Positions 1 through 8,922 are shown, counted from the stretch's first letter. The stretch is DNA of 64,000 nucleotides from Nocardioides renjunii (GCF_034661175.1 NZ_CP141058.1:1736001-1800000), one strand, 5' to 3'. Notes: generated by a model from the sequence alone, not told the origin. A program made the numbers and translations.

Positions 1-375
1 GCGTACGGCACGTGGCTGAGGCGGCGCCGGCGCTCGCGCGACTCCCGGCCCCACCTGCGGTCCGCGCGCGACATGTTCGATGCGCTGGGGGCCGCGCCGT
101 GGGTCGACCAGGCGAACCGCGAGCTGCGCGCGTCGGGGGAGACGGTGCGCGAGCCCGACCGCGGAGCCGGCGACCTGCTCTCCCCGCAGGAGCGCCAGAT
201 CGCCCAGCTGGCCGCGTCGGGCCTGACCAACCGCGAGATCGGTCAGCACCTCTACCTCTCGCACCGCACGGTCGGGTCGCACCTCTACCGCATCTTCCCC
301 AAGCTCGGCATCACCTCGCGCGCGCAGCTCGTCTCGGCGCTCGGTGGGTCCCGGCCCGGGACGGGTGCTACGTGA
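1..375 (+). CDS. LuxR-family transcriptional regulator, C-terminal part only
   Basis: The reading frame is open from base 1 and stops at TGA 373-375, so the 5' part lies outside the window. The first visible residues are Arg-rich and helical and lead to the stretch FDALGAAPW, typical of the end of the helical-repeat region in large AAA/LuxR regulators. A LuxR helix-turn-helix fills about the last 60 residues (LSPQERQIAQLAASGLTNREIG, then HRTVGSHLYRIFPKLGI, quoted as separate parts). It should bind DNA. The effector and ATPase domain cannot be judged here. The 3' end overlaps the convergent permease gene by 8 bp. Confidence 0.85.
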   Translation, partial: AYGTWLRRRRRSRDSRPHLRSARDMFDALGAAPWVDQANRELRASGETVREPDRGAGDLLSPQERQIAQLAASGLTNREIGQHLYLSHRTVGSHLYRIFPKLGITSRAQLVSALGGSRPGTGAT

Positions 376-1183
376 CCTCCGAGCGGCGCAGGGTGAGCAG
401 CCCGACGACGAGGGGGACCACGATCCAGATCGTGGTGGTCGAGGCGAGCATCGCCCACTCCTCACCGGTGTTCGTGGCGCCCTCGAAGAGCCCCAGCTGC
501 GTGTAGTTCCAGTCGATCCACGGCTGCAGGTCGAGGAACCACTCCCGCACGAGGGCGAGCAGCTCGAGGACGCCGGGCAGCACGAGCGAGACCACGAAGT
601 AGGCGACGATCGCTGCGGCAGAGGCCCGCAGCACCACGCCGAGCGTGAAGCCGATCGCCATGCCCACCAGGTTGGCGAGCACGATCTGCGGCGCGGCGGC
701 GAGCGACACGTCCCAGACGGTGTCCACGCCGGCGAGCGCGGAGCCGACGACGTTGCCGACGGCCCCCACCGCGAAGGCGACGACCATCGAGCCCAGGCCC
801 ACCACGACGGTCGCGATCGCCTTGGCGCCGACCACCCGTCCTCGGCTCGGGACCAGCGTGAACGTGGTGAGCCCGCTGCGCTGGCTCCACTCGCTCGTGA
901 CGGCGAGGATCGCGATCATCGGCAGGATCACCGACATCGGGAGGCCGATCGCCGCCGCGAAGCTCTCGTAGGTGACGGAGCTGTCGGGGGCGAAGACGAT
1001 GACCGCCCCCGTGGCGACGACCGACAGGACGCCGATGCTGACGAGCATCCAGAACCCCGAGCGGGTGTCGAACATCTTGCGCAGCTCGACCGTGACCAGC
1101 CGGGTGGTGGGGACGGGAGGGGAGGTCCGGCGCGCCGGCGCGGCCTCCGTAGTGGCGGCTGTCGGGACGGTCGTGGCGGTCAT
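368..1183 (-). CDS. ABC-2 type transporter permease
   Basis: A 271-residue polytopic membrane protein with about six hydrophobic segments after a Thr/Ala/Pro-rich cytoplasmic N-terminus. It resembles ABC-2 permeases: a VTVELRKMFDTRSGF start is typical, since these proteins begin with a short helix before the first membrane span. Its ATG overlaps the stop of the upstream ATPase gene (ATGA, 1180-1183), so the two are translationally coupled and should form one exporter. The substrate cannot be told. The divergent two-component system at 2218-4016 is the likely regulator (inference from context). Confidence 0.85.
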   Translation of the reverse strand: MTATTVPTAATTEAAPARRTSPPVPTTRLVTVELRKMFDTRSGFWMLVSIGVLSVVATGAVIVFAPDSSVTYESFAAAIGLPMSVILPMIAILAVTSEWSQRSGLTTFTLVPSRGRVVGAKAIATVVVGLGSMVVAFAVGAVGNVVGSALAGVDTVWDVSLAAAPQIVLANLVGMAIGFTLGVVLRASAAAIVAYFVVSLVLPGVLELLALVREWFLDLQPWIDWNYTQLGLFEGATNTGEEWAMLASTTTIWIVVPLVVGLLTLRRSEVT

Positions 1184-2079
1184 GCCGCAGCTCCTTCGCG
1201 TTGGGTGGCGGCAGTGAGTGACAGGAACATGTCCTCGAGCCCGGCGCCCTCGGCCGAGCGGAGCTCGGTGAGGGCGACGCCGGCGGTCAGGGCGACGGCT
1301 CCGACCTGGGCTGGGTCGGCATCCGTGCGGACCGAGCCGTCGCCGGCGACGGTGCTGGGGATCCCGGCCTGCTCGAGCGCGTGGGCGAGGTCGCGCGGTG
1401 ACGTCGCACGGGCGAGCGTCCCGGCGGCGGCGAGCAGCTCGTCCTTGGTGCCGGCCGCGACGATCCTGCCGTCGCCGATCACCACCAGGTCGTCGGCGAT
1501 GACCTCGATCTCGTGGAGCAGGTGCGAGGACAACAGCACCGTGCCGCCCCGGCTGGCGAACCCCGTGAGCAGGTCGCGCATCCACCGGATCCCCGCGGGG
1601 TCGAGCCCGTTGGCGGGCTCGTCGAGGATCAGCACCCTCGGGTCGCCGAGCAGCGCGGTGGCGATGCCGAGGCGCTGACGCATCCCGAGCGAGTAGTCGC
1701 GCACGCGGCGCCCGGCCTCGGTGGGGGTGAGACCCACCAGCCGCACCATCTCCTCGACCCGGGCGCGTGGCAGGCCCATGGTGTCGGCGGCGATGGTGAG
1801 GATCTCGCGTCCGGTGCGGCCGGCGTGCTGGGCCGAGGCGTCGAGGAGGACGCCGACCTCGCGACCGGGGTTGGGGAGGTCGGCGAACCGGACGCCGTCG
1901 ATGGTGGCCGAGCCGGACGTCGGGGCGGTGAGACCGACCATGACGCGCATCGTGGTGGACTTGCCGGCGCCGTTGGGACCGAGGAAACCGGTCACGCGGC
2001 CGGGCCGGGCGGTGAAGGAGACGTCGTCGACGGCGGTGAAGCCGGCGTACCTCCGGGTCAGTGACTCGACTGTGATCAT
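1180..2079 (-). CDS. ABC transporter ATP-binding protein
   Basis: A 299-residue ATPase subunit. Walker A GPNGAGKST is at about residues 34-42, a signature-like YSLGMRQRL sits in mid-protein, Walker B is VLILDEPANGLD, and the H-loop follows in SSHLLHEIE. The N-terminal nucleotide-binding domain followed by a C-terminal extension is usual for DrrA/CcmA-type exporters of drugs, peptides or lipids. ATG 2079 is chosen because the nucleotide-binding domain begins at once (MITVESLTRRY). It is coupled to the permease by a 4-bp overlap. The promoter must lie in 2080-2217, shared with the divergent kinase gene. Confidence 0.9.
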   Translation of the reverse strand: MITVESLTRRYAGFTAVDDVSFTARPGRVTGFLGPNGAGKSTTMRVMVGLTAPTSGSATIDGVRFADLPNPGREVGVLLDASAQHAGRTGREILTIAADTMGLPRARVEEMVRLVGLTPTEAGRRVRDYSLGMRQRLGIATALLGDPRVLILDEPANGLDPAGIRWMRDLLTGFASRGGTVLLSSHLLHEIEVIADDLVVIGDGRIVAAGTKDELLAAAGTLARATSPRDLAHALEQAGIPSTVAGDGSVRTDADPAQVGAVALTAGVALTELRSAEGAGLEDMFLSLTAATQREGAAA

Positions 2080-2140
2080 GGCCCAACCCTCGCGGCGTCG
2101 CGCGCTGGGCGTATCGGTTCGACGGCTCGTCCTGCCCTGA

Positions 2141-2179
2141 CCGAAAGTACGGGGCCGCGAGGTCGGGTCGGACTTTCGG
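2141..2179. promoter_or_regulatory. Inverted repeat in divergent promoter (candidate response-regulator operator)
   Basis: CCGAAAGT at 2141-2148 and its exact complement ACTTTCGG at 2172-2179 have centres 31 bp apart, about three helical turns. They sit between the ABC exporter and the two-component system. The right arm lies just upstream of where a -35 would fall for the -10 at 2206. Direct observation: the repeat. Inference: binding by the adjacent NarL-type regulator. Confidence 0.45.
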
Positions 2180-2205
2180 CCGGTACGGCGACGGCCCTCC
2201 ATCCC

Positions 2206-2211
2206 TACGCT
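2206..2211 (+). promoter_or_regulatory. -10 box of a leaderless promoter (histidine kinase)
   Basis: TACGCT ends 6 nt before the GTG at 2218, so transcription would start at or next to the start codon. No Shine-Dalgarno is needed, and this supports the GTG as the true start. Confidence 0.5.
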
Positions 2212-2217
2212 GAGGGG

Positions 2218-3363
2218 GTGAGCACTCCACTGCGGTCCCTGCTGCAGGAACCGCGGCCCCCGTCCGCACCGGTCCGGGTGTGGCGGGACTGGGCGCTGCT
2301 GGCGGTCGTGACGGTCGGCGGGGTGCTGGAGGGTGTCCTGCGAGAGGACCTGCCGCTGCCGGGCCTGTCGGTGCTGCTGACGGTCGGACTGGCGCCGCTG
2401 CTGCTGTGGCGACGTACGCACCCGCTGGCAGCGGTCGCGACCAGCTTCGGCGTGGTCGCCGTCGTGGACGTCGGCCTGATCGCGTCCGACGCACCGGCGC
2501 TCGACGTCTACACGATGCTCTACTTCCTGATGCTGCCCTACGCGCTGTTCCGGTGGGGGTCCGGGCGAGAGGCGGTGGCGGGCCTGGCGATCATCCTGGT
2601 CGCGGCCACACTGGGGTTCTTCGTCAGCTGGACCGGGATCGCCGACGCGATCGGCGGGCTCGCCGTCCTGATGTCCGCCTTCGCCTTGGGCTGGGCCGCG
2701 CGCTCCCAGCACGGCGCCCGCGAGCGACGGCTGGAGCAGGCGAAGTCGGAGGAGCGGGTCCTGCTGGCGCGCGAGCTGCACGACACGGTGGCCCACCACG
2801 TCTCCGCCATCGCCGTCCAGGCACAGGCGGGGCGGGCCCTGGCGGCGACCCACCCGTCGTCGCCGCTGGAGGCCCTGGAGGTGATCGAGGTGGAGGCGTC
2901 GCGCACGCTCGCGGAGATGCGGGCGATGGTCCGGGTGCTGCGCAACGAGGCACCCGTCGACTACGCCCCGCAGCCCGGTGTGGCCGACCTCGAGCGCTTG
3001 TCCGGGGCGTCGCCCGCCGGTCCACGGGTGCAGGTCAGCGTCGACGGTGACGTGACCTCCCTCCCGGCGGCGATCGACGCGGCTGTGTTCCGGATCGCCC
3101 AGGAGGCGGTCACCAACGCCCGGCGGCACGCCCGCAACGCCACGGTGATCGACGTGTGCGTCGACGTCGACGAGTCCACGGTCACGCTCGTCGTCCGCGA
3201 CGACGGCGACCCGGCGGCCGCCGACCCCGCGCACGAGGCGGGGTTCGGGCTCACCGGGATGGTGGAGCGTGCGCTGCTCCTCGGCGGCGCGTGCCGGGCA
3301 GGTCCCGGTGCCGGTCGCGGCTGGGCCGTCAGCGCCACCCTGCCGCTGGAGGTGCCGGCGTGA
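2218..3363 (+). CDS. Sensor histidine kinase, NarL/DesK type
   Basis: A 381-residue membrane kinase. About four to six hydrophobic segments occupy residues 25-160. A HisKA_3 dimerisation domain follows with phosphoacceptor His188 in ELHDTVAHH. The HATPase_c domain carries the N-box FRIAQEAVTNARRHA and a DDGDP loop, then GFGLTGM. It lacks a recognisable extracellular sensor domain, as in intramembrane-sensing kinases such as DesK-like proteins. The stop overlaps the GTG of the response regulator (3360-3363). Divergence from the ABC exporter suggests it controls that transporter (inference). Confidence 0.92.
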   Translation: MSTPLRSLLQEPRPPSAPVRVWRDWALLAVVTVGGVLEGVLREDLPLPGLSVLLTVGLAPLLLWRRTHPLAAVATSFGVVAVVDVGLIASDAPALDVYTMLYFLMLPYALFRWGSGREAVAGLAIILVAATLGFFVSWTGIADAIGGLAVLMSAFALGWAARSQHGARERRLEQAKSEERVLLARELHDTVAHHVSAIAVQAQAGRALAATHPSSPLEALEVIEVEASRTLAEMRAMVRVLRNEAPVDYAPQPGVADLERLSGASPAGPRVQVSVDGDVTSLPAAIDAAVFRIAQEAVTNARRHARNATVIDVCVDVDESTVTLVVRDDGDPAAADPAHEAGFGLTGMVERALLLGGACRAGPGAGRGWAVSATLPLEVPA

Positions 3364-4016
3364 GCATCCGGGTGCTGGTCGCCGACGACCAGGACCTCGT
3401 GCGGACCGGACTGAGGCTGATCCTCGGCACCCTGGACGGCATCGAGGTCGTGGGGGAGGCGCGCGACGGTCAAGAGGCGGTGCGGCTGGCCCGCGAGCTC
3501 CGTCCCGACGTGTGCCTGATGGACATCCGGATGCCCGTCCTCGACGGGGTCGAGGCGACCCGCCTGCTGGCCGGGCCGGGCGTCTCGGACCCGATCGCGG
3601 TCGTCGTCATCACCACCTTCGACCTCGACGAGTACGTCCACGGCGCCCTGGCGGCCGGCGCCTCCGGCTTCCTGCTGAAGGACGCCGGACCGGAGCTCCT
3701 CGGCGAGGCGGTCCGGGCGGCCACCCGGGGCGACTCGCTCATCTCGCCCAGCATCACCCGCCGGCTGCTGTCGACGTTCGCTGGCACGGGCCGGGCGGCA
3801 CGTCCCGCCCAGCCCCTCGACCCGCTCACCGAGCGCGAGGAGCAGGTGCTGCTCACCATCGCGCGGGGTCGCACCAACGCCGAGATCGCCACCGAGCTGC
3901 ACATCAGCCTCAGCACGGTGAAGACCCACATCGGCGCGCTCATGGCCAAGCTCGGCGCCCGCAACCGGGTGGAGGTCGCGATGTGGGCCTACGAGACCGG
4001 GCGGGTCCGGGAGTAG
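3360..4016 (+). CDS. Response regulator, NarL/FixJ family
   Basis: A 218-residue regulator. The receiver domain has the acidic pair DD at residues 9-10, phosphoacceptor Asp55 in LMDIRMP and the conserved Lys in FLLKDAG near residue 104. A LuxR-type helix-turn-helix starts at LTEREEQVLLTIARG and includes STVKTHIGALMAKLG. GTG 3360 is chosen because it gives VSIRVLVADD, the correct beginning of a receiver domain, and it overlaps the kinase stop in a GTGA junction. It should be phosphorylated by the kinase encoded just upstream. Confidence 0.95.
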   Translation: MSIRVLVADDQDLVRTGLRLILGTLDGIEVVGEARDGQEAVRLARELRPDVCLMDIRMPVLDGVEATRLLAGPGVSDPIAVVVITTFDLDEYVHGALAAGASGFLLKDAGPELLGEAVRAATRGDSLISPSITRRLLSTFAGTGRAARPAQPLDPLTEREEQVLLTIARGRTNAEIATELHISLSTVKTHIGALMAKLGARNRVEVAMWAYETGRVRE

Positions 4017-4087
4017 TGCGGGCCCCCTCCACTCGTCGAGGATGGACGTGCCGCTCGATCGCCGCACCCGGCCGGAGAGGTCCGGTC

Positions 4088-4465
4088 TCAGGCGAGAGCC
4101 TTCTGCTTGATCGCGTCGAACTCGGCCTGGTTGATGGTGCCGGCATCCATGAGGGACTTGGCCTGGGCGATGTCCGCGGCCGCACCGTTGGTGGTGGCGA
4201 CGGACCGGATGTAGTCCTCCTGCTGCGCCCGTGCCTGCTCGAGGACACGGTTCTGCCGCTGCGCCATCCCGGGACCCCGCATCGCGAGGTAGACCAGCGC
4301 GGTCAGGAACGGCACGAAGACCAGGGCGAGCACCCAGGCCGCCTTGGCCAGACCGGACAGGTCACGGTCACGGAACACGTCGCTGATGATGGTGAAGAGC
4401 ACCATCAACCAGGCGACGAACACGTAGCTGATGATGATGAACCAGATGATGTCCCAGAAGCTCAT
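4088..4465 (-). CDS. SHOCT-domain membrane protein with cardiolipin-synthase-N-like region
   Basis: A 125-residue protein with two membrane helices, at about residues 5-28 and 39-64, the second followed by LAMRGPGM as in PLDc_N-type domains. A polar helical linker (RQNRVLEQARAQQ) leads to a C-terminal SHOCT motif, KSLMDAGTINQAEFDAIKQK. Such proteins are common and small in actinobacteria and their role is unknown. A Shine-Dalgarno (GAGAAGGA) lies upstream of the ATG at 4465. It stands alone, convergent with the response regulator. Confidence 0.8.
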   Translation of the reverse strand: MSFWDIIWFIIISYVFVAWLMVLFTIISDVFRDRDLSGLAKAAWVLALVFVPFLTALVYLAMRGPGMAQRQNRVLEQARAQQEDYIRSVATTNGAAADIAQAKSLMDAGTINQAEFDAIKQKALA

Positions 4466-4605
4466 GGCGGTCCTTCTCTCCTGTGCCGGAGGTGGCACTG
4501 GCGGGAGCCTGACGTGCCTGCTGGTCGCGTGCCTCATCCGTGCCGGGTGAGGCCCGCTGTCGAGGCGACGGCCGGGTGACGACCGTCGAGGTCGTCCGGG
4601 ACGCC

Positions 4606-6882
4606 TCAGACCAGCCCCTGCCGTCGTGCTGCGGCCACGGCCTCGGCCCGGGTGTGTGCCCCGAGCTTGCGGTAGACGGCCCGAGAGTGCGTCTTGACCG
4701 TGTTGGACGACAGGTACAGCTCGTCCGCTATCTGCCGCAGGCTCATGCTGCCCTGCAGCAGCTGCAGGATCTCCATCTCCCGCTCGGTGAGCTCCTGCCC
4801 GGCGAGGCTGCCCACGTGCGTCGACCTGAGCGTCCTCCGAACGGCCTCCGTGCGGACGTGCATCGCCGTCATGCCGTCGGCATACGCCGCCGTCCGTGAC
4901 TCGAGCTCGCCGAGGAGGCTGGTGGCGAGGGCGGTCTCGCCGGCCTCGGCGGCCACCCCGGCGTGGACGAGGAGGTGGTGGATCATCCCCCACGGGCCGT
5001 GGGCTGAGGTGTCGCGTCGCAGCTCCAGCCCCCTGCCCAGGATGACGAGCGCATCGTCGACCCGGCCGACTGCTGCGCGTGCCCGACCGAGCGCCGTGTA
5101 GGCCAAGGAGGCTTGGGGCACTGCCCGCAACCCGTTGGCGTCGAGGACTTCCATGGCCCGCTCCGCATGTTCCTGGCTCTGCTCCAGGTGGCCCAGCTCG
5201 TCCTCGACGAGCGACTCCGTGGCCAGGCTCAGAGACCTGATGATGGAGGGGGCCCGATCGTTGTGCCTGGCCTCGGACAGCGGGACGCGGGCCCGGTCGA
5301 GGTCGCCTGCGACGTAGTAGGCGTGCCCGAGCGCGGTCCGGGCGAGTGCGTAGAACGGCGAATGGCGATCGGTCTCGAGGGTGGCGGCGCGCTGCGCCGA
5401 GGCACGCATGGTGAGGGGGCCGCCGTATCCGAAGAGGCCCTCGATCATCGCCATGGCAGACTCCACCGACCGTGTCCCGTCAGGAAGCGGTCCATGGTCT
5501 CGATGGTCCCGGAGCGCCGCCAGGCTGGCCTCCAGCGTGGACTCGTCGCCGATCAGGGCTGCCAGCCATGCGGCGGTCACGGTCGCTGCGGGTGGGGCTC
5601 CGTCAGGGGACGGCCCGAGGGCCGCGGACCAGCCGAGCACGGTGGCGACGCGTCCCGCGTCGACGTACTGGAGCCAGTGGCGCTGCGCGAGCGTGGCAGC
5701 ACCCAGGGCGTCACCAGCAGCGATGAGGTGGCTGATCGCCTCGTCGACGTGGCCCGCCTCGGTGAACCACTGGGCGGCTCGGGAGTGCAGGGTGGCGACG
5801 TCATCCGGACGCGACACCTCGAGCTCGGTGCGCGCGACGGCCGCGAACAGGTGGTGGAAGCGATACCAGTGCCCGTCCTGGTCCAGCGGCGTGAGGAACA
5901 GGTTCGTGCGTTCCAGGTCGCGGAGGATCGTGGCCGATCCTGTTTTTCCGCGCACGTGGTCGCACAGAGAGGCAGTGAAGCGCTCGAGCAGCGAGACCTC
6001 GGTGATGAAGTCGCGGACGTGGCTCGGATGCCGACCGAGGACCTCCTCGGTCAGGTAGTCGGCGGTGAAGCGGTTGCCGTCGCGAAAGGCGCGGACGACG
6101 GCGCTGGGGGCCGACCGCCCCCCGAGCGACAAGGAGGCGAGATAGACGCCGGCGGGCCAGCCCTCGGTGCTCTCCATGAGCAGGTCGAACGACTCGGGGT
6201 CGAGCTCGACGTCGCTGCGCCCGAGCAGCAGTCCGGCTTCGTGAGGCGTGAAGCCCAAGGCGTCCGAGCGGAGCTCGAGAAGGTCGCTCGATGCCCGGAG
6301 CCGCCCCAGTCGTAGACCCGGGTCCGACCTGGTCGAGATGAGCAGGTGCGCCTGGGGCGGCAGGTGAGCGATGAGGAACTCCACCTGCGAGTGGGTGCGC
6401 GCGTCCTGGACGTACTGGAAGTCGTCGAGCACGATGACGATGTCGTGCGGTGCCGCGCGAAGGGCGTCGACGATGGCAGTCAGCGTCGAGCCAGGAGTGG
6501 TGGTGGCGCCGACCGTGCGGTCGACGGGTCCACCGGTCTCGAGCCGGCATCCCGCGCGCTCGAGTGCCGCAGCCACGTGGGTCCACAGCCGGTTGGCGTC
6601 GTTGTCGCCCGAGTCGAGGGACACCCATGCTGCCCGGGGGTGCTCCGCCTCCAGCCACTGCGCCAGCAGGGTCGTCTTCCCATACCCGGCGGGAGCGGCC
6701 GCCAGCGTGACGGGGTGGTCGCACACCGCACCCAGCCTCGTCAGCAGGCGCTGCCGCGGCACCCAGCTCTCGCGCGGTGGAGGCCACCGGAGCTTCGCCT
6801 CCAGGAACGGGTCGACCGTGGCGGCCGGAGCGGCTGGCAGGTGGTCGCGACCACGCCTGCCGTCAGCGCTCCCCGCCATCAT
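4606..6882 (-). CDS. MalT-like LuxR-family ATP-dependent transcriptional regulator
   Basis: A 758-residue STAND-type regulator. Walker A AAPAGYGKTT is near residues 62-71 and Walker B IVIVLDDFQYV follows; a winged-helix and TPR-like helical region fills the middle. The C-terminal LuxR helix-turn-helix begins at LTEREMEILQLLQGSMS and includes SSNTVKTHSRAVYRKLG. The start is one of two adjacent ATGs (6882 or 6879) behind GAGGAG. An upstream in-frame ATG at 6930 is less likely. MalT-type proteins oligomerise on ligand and ATP binding; the ligand is unknown. It is divergent from the hydrolase/transporter pair at 7152, a possible target. The 269 bp between them hold no gene that I can see. Confidence 0.88.
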   Translation of the reverse strand: MMAGSADGRRGRDHLPAAPAATVDPFLEAKLRWPPPRESWVPRQRLLTRLGAVCDHPVTLAAAPAGYGKTTLLAQWLEAEHPRAAWVSLDSGDNDANRLWTHVAAALERAGCRLETGGPVDRTVGATTTPGSTLTAIVDALRAAPHDIVIVLDDFQYVQDARTHSQVEFLIAHLPPQAHLLISTRSDPGLRLGRLRASSDLLELRSDALGFTPHEAGLLLGRSDVELDPESFDLLMESTEGWPAGVYLASLSLGGRSAPSAVVRAFRDGNRFTADYLTEEVLGRHPSHVRDFITEVSLLERFTASLCDHVRGKTGSATILRDLERTNLFLTPLDQDGHWYRFHHLFAAVARTELEVSRPDDVATLHSRAAQWFTEAGHVDEAISHLIAAGDALGAATLAQRHWLQYVDAGRVATVLGWSAALGPSPDGAPPAATVTAAWLAALIGDESTLEASLAALRDHRDHGPLPDGTRSVESAMAMIEGLFGYGGPLTMRASAQRAATLETDRHSPFYALARTALGHAYYVAGDLDRARVPLSEARHNDRAPSIIRSLSLATESLVEDELGHLEQSQEHAERAMEVLDANGLRAVPQASLAYTALGRARAAVGRVDDALVILGRGLELRRDTSAHGPWGMIHHLLVHAGVAAEAGETALATSLLGELESRTAAYADGMTAMHVRTEAVRRTLRSTHVGSLAGQELTEREMEILQLLQGSMSLRQIADELYLSSNTVKTHSRAVYRKLGAHTRAEAVAAARRQGLV

Positions 6883-7151
6883 CGTGCTCCTCGTCTGCGC
6901 CTGTGATGCCAGTCTGGCCCGATGTCGCACCCCATCGTGGAGCTGGACCAGACCGCGAGACCGGCGCGTCGAGCGGGGTGCGGGAGCTGTCGGATGGAGG
7001 GAGCTGTCCGCCCGACGTGCTGACCACCCGGCCGCTCACCCCGTGTGGGTGAGCCGCGGCCCCGTGGTGGAGCGCCATATTCGGCGCTCCAACCCATCCG
7101 GCAGGTGCCGATCGAGCGGCGGTGGTCGGACGACCTGGAAGGCAGCTGCCC

Positions 7152-7979
7152 GTGGAATCGACTCTGGTCAAGGTCGGCGAAGCCGACATCGAGTGCTTCG
7201 TGCACGGCGCCGGGAGGTCCATCATCCTCCTGCCGGGCGGCAGCTTGTCCGTCGGCTATCTCTCCGACCTGGCGAGCGCCCTTGCCGCGTCGGGCCTGTG
7301 CGCAGTGCGGCTGAACCCACGAGGCGCCGGACGGAGCGTGGGGCCGATGGAGGACCTGACGCTGCACGACTACGCATCGGACGTCGCCGGTGTGGCGCAG
7401 GAGCTCGGCCTCGCTCCCACGGTCGTGCTCGGACACGCCTTCGGCAACCGGATCGCGCGAACCGTCGCCGGCGACCACCCGGACCTCGTCCGAGGCGTCG
7501 TCCTGGTCTCCGCGGGTGGGAAGGTCGAGCCGGTCCCCAAGGCACAGCGCGCGTTGGCGACGCTGTTCACGCCGACCGCCACGGAGGCCGAGGTGGTGGA
7601 GGCGATGCGCTGGATGGTGGGCTCGCCGGAGAACGCGGCGAGCGTCTGGGAGCGGTTCAAGGGCGACCGCGCTCCAGGGGCGGCCGCGGCACAGATGAGC
7701 GCCGCCCGAGCCACCCCTCTGGAGGAGTGGTGGGCTCCACCCGGTGACGTCGCCTACCTCGTGGTGCAAGGTCTGGACGACGCTCCGGCGCCGCCGGCGA
7801 ACGGGCATCTCCTGAAGGACGAGCTGGGTGATCGAGTGACCGTGGTGGACATCCCCGCCGCCGGACATCTGCAGCCGCTCGAGGCGCCGTCGGTGGTGGC
7901 CGAGGCCGTCATCTCGTTCGTCTCGTCCCTCGACGATCCCGTGCCGTCGGGCCGGCCCGTGCGATCGAGCGGGAGCTGA
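7152..7979 (+). CDS. Alpha/beta-hydrolase-fold protein with alanine at the nucleophile site
   Basis: A 275-residue protein with the alpha/beta-hydrolase fold: LLPGG oxyanion-loop region at about residues 27-30, NPRGAGRS near 55, and the nucleophile elbow VVLGHAFGN at 91-99. The elbow normally reads GxSxG; here residue 96 is Ala. A late His is kept in PAAGHLQPL. If the reading is right, classic serine hydrolysis is not possible, so the protein may bind rather than cleave or use other chemistry. GTG 7152 is preferred over 7122 because GGAAGG lies 9 nt upstream. The stop is 6 bp before the transporter ATG, indicating an operon. Confidence 0.78.
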   Translation: MESTLVKVGEADIECFVHGAGRSIILLPGGSLSVGYLSDLASALAASGLCAVRLNPRGAGRSVGPMEDLTLHDYASDVAGVAQELGLAPTVVLGHAFGNRIARTVAGDHPDLVRGVVLVSAGGKVEPVPKAQRALATLFTPTATEAEVVEAMRWMVGSPENAASVWERFKGDRAPGAAAAQMSAARATPLEEWWAPPGDVAYLVVQGLDDAPAPPANGHLLKDELGDRVTVVDIPAAGHLQPLEAPSVVAEAVISFVSSLDDPVPSGRPVRSSGS

Positions 7980-7985
7980 GGAGCG

Positions 7986-8888
7986 ATGGAGCTCAGCAGT
8001 GTGATCCTGGTCCTCGCCCAAGTGGCGGGTCTGCTGTTCGTCATCGCCAGCATGCTCGCGATGGGCCTGGCGCTCACCATCCCCCACATCCTCGCGTCGG
8101 TGTCGAACGTCCGCCTGATGCTCTTCGCGCTGGGGGTGAACTTCATCCTCGTGCCCGGCCTCGCCTATGCGGCGGCCGAGCTGCTCATCTCCGACGACAA
8201 CCCGGGGCTCAAGACCGGTCTCATCCTCGTCGGCGCGGCGGCGGGAGCGCCGTTCCTCCCGAAGCTGGTGCAGACCGCCGGCGGACCGCTCGGGCTGGGT
8301 GTGGGGCTCATGGTCGCGCTGATGGTGGTGACCATCGTGTACCTCCCGCTCGCCCTCCCGGTCCTGCTCCCCGGCGACGTGCAGGTCGACTCGTGGGAGA
8401 TCGCCAAGTCCTTGATCTTCCTCATGCTCCTGCCCCTCGGCGTCGGGCTGCTCGTCCGAGCCCGCTACCAGGAGCTCGCGGCCAGGTTCCAGCCCGTCGC
8501 CACCCAGGTGTCGACGATGGCGGTCGCGTTCTTGATGGTCACCCTGCTGGTGGTCAACTTCCGTCAGATCGTCGACACGGTCGGGACGGGAGGCATCCTC
8601 GCCGCGCTCATCGTCCTGGCCGGCTCGTTCGCCGCCGGCTTCGTCGTGGGCGGTCGTCCCGAGGAGAACCGATCAGTCCTCGGCCTCGGCACGGCTCAGC
8701 GCAACCTGTCTGCGGCGATCGTCGTCGCCGCGCAGAACTTCGGGGACGATCCCGAGGTCATCACCATGGTCATGGTGGTCGGCGTCATCGGCCTCGTGAT
8801 GCTGTTCGCCGTTGCCGGCGAGCTGGGGAGGCGGTCGAAGGCCCGCGCCACCGCCGAGCCGACCGAGCCTGCGACCAACGCCGGCTGA
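7986..8888 (+). CDS. Bile acid:sodium symporter (BASS)-family transporter
   Basis: A 300-residue protein with nine to ten hydrophobic segments. The family pattern is seen in the LPKLVQTAGG region and in LGLGTAQRNLSAAIVVAA, the conserved helix-break motif with polar residues in the transport core. BASS proteins move organic anions, usually with sodium; the substrate here is unknown. GAGGAG lies 2 nt before the ATG. This is very close, so the gene may depend on coupling from the hydrolase-fold gene upstream. The tail is short and charged. Confidence 0.82.
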   Translation: MELSSVILVLAQVAGLLFVIASMLAMGLALTIPHILASVSNVRLMLFALGVNFILVPGLAYAAAELLISDDNPGLKTGLILVGAAAGAPFLPKLVQTAGGPLGLGVGLMVALMVVTIVYLPLALPVLLPGDVQVDSWEIAKSLIFLMLLPLGVGLLVRARYQELAARFQPVATQVSTMAVAFLMVTLLVVNFRQIVDTVGTGGILAALIVLAGSFAAGFVVGGRPEENRSVLGLGTAQRNLSAAIVVAAQNFGDDPEVITMVMVVGVIGLVMLFAVAGELGRRSKARATAEPTEPATNAG

Positions 8889-8922
8889 CTGCCACCGCGA
8901 GCGTGAGGAAGGGAAGTGCCCC

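Noticed and set aside
368-2494. Very long open frames covering many genes on the wrong strand or frame (for example 368-2494, 8785-10413, 57142-60804)
   Set aside because: They are shadows caused by high GC, rich in Arg/Pro/Ala, without domains, and lie over well-supported genes.
4017-4087. Hairpin between the response regulator and the SHOCT gene
   Set aside because: Only short GC-rich complementarity (GGCCGGAGAGGTCCGG) without a clear stem-loop of useful length.
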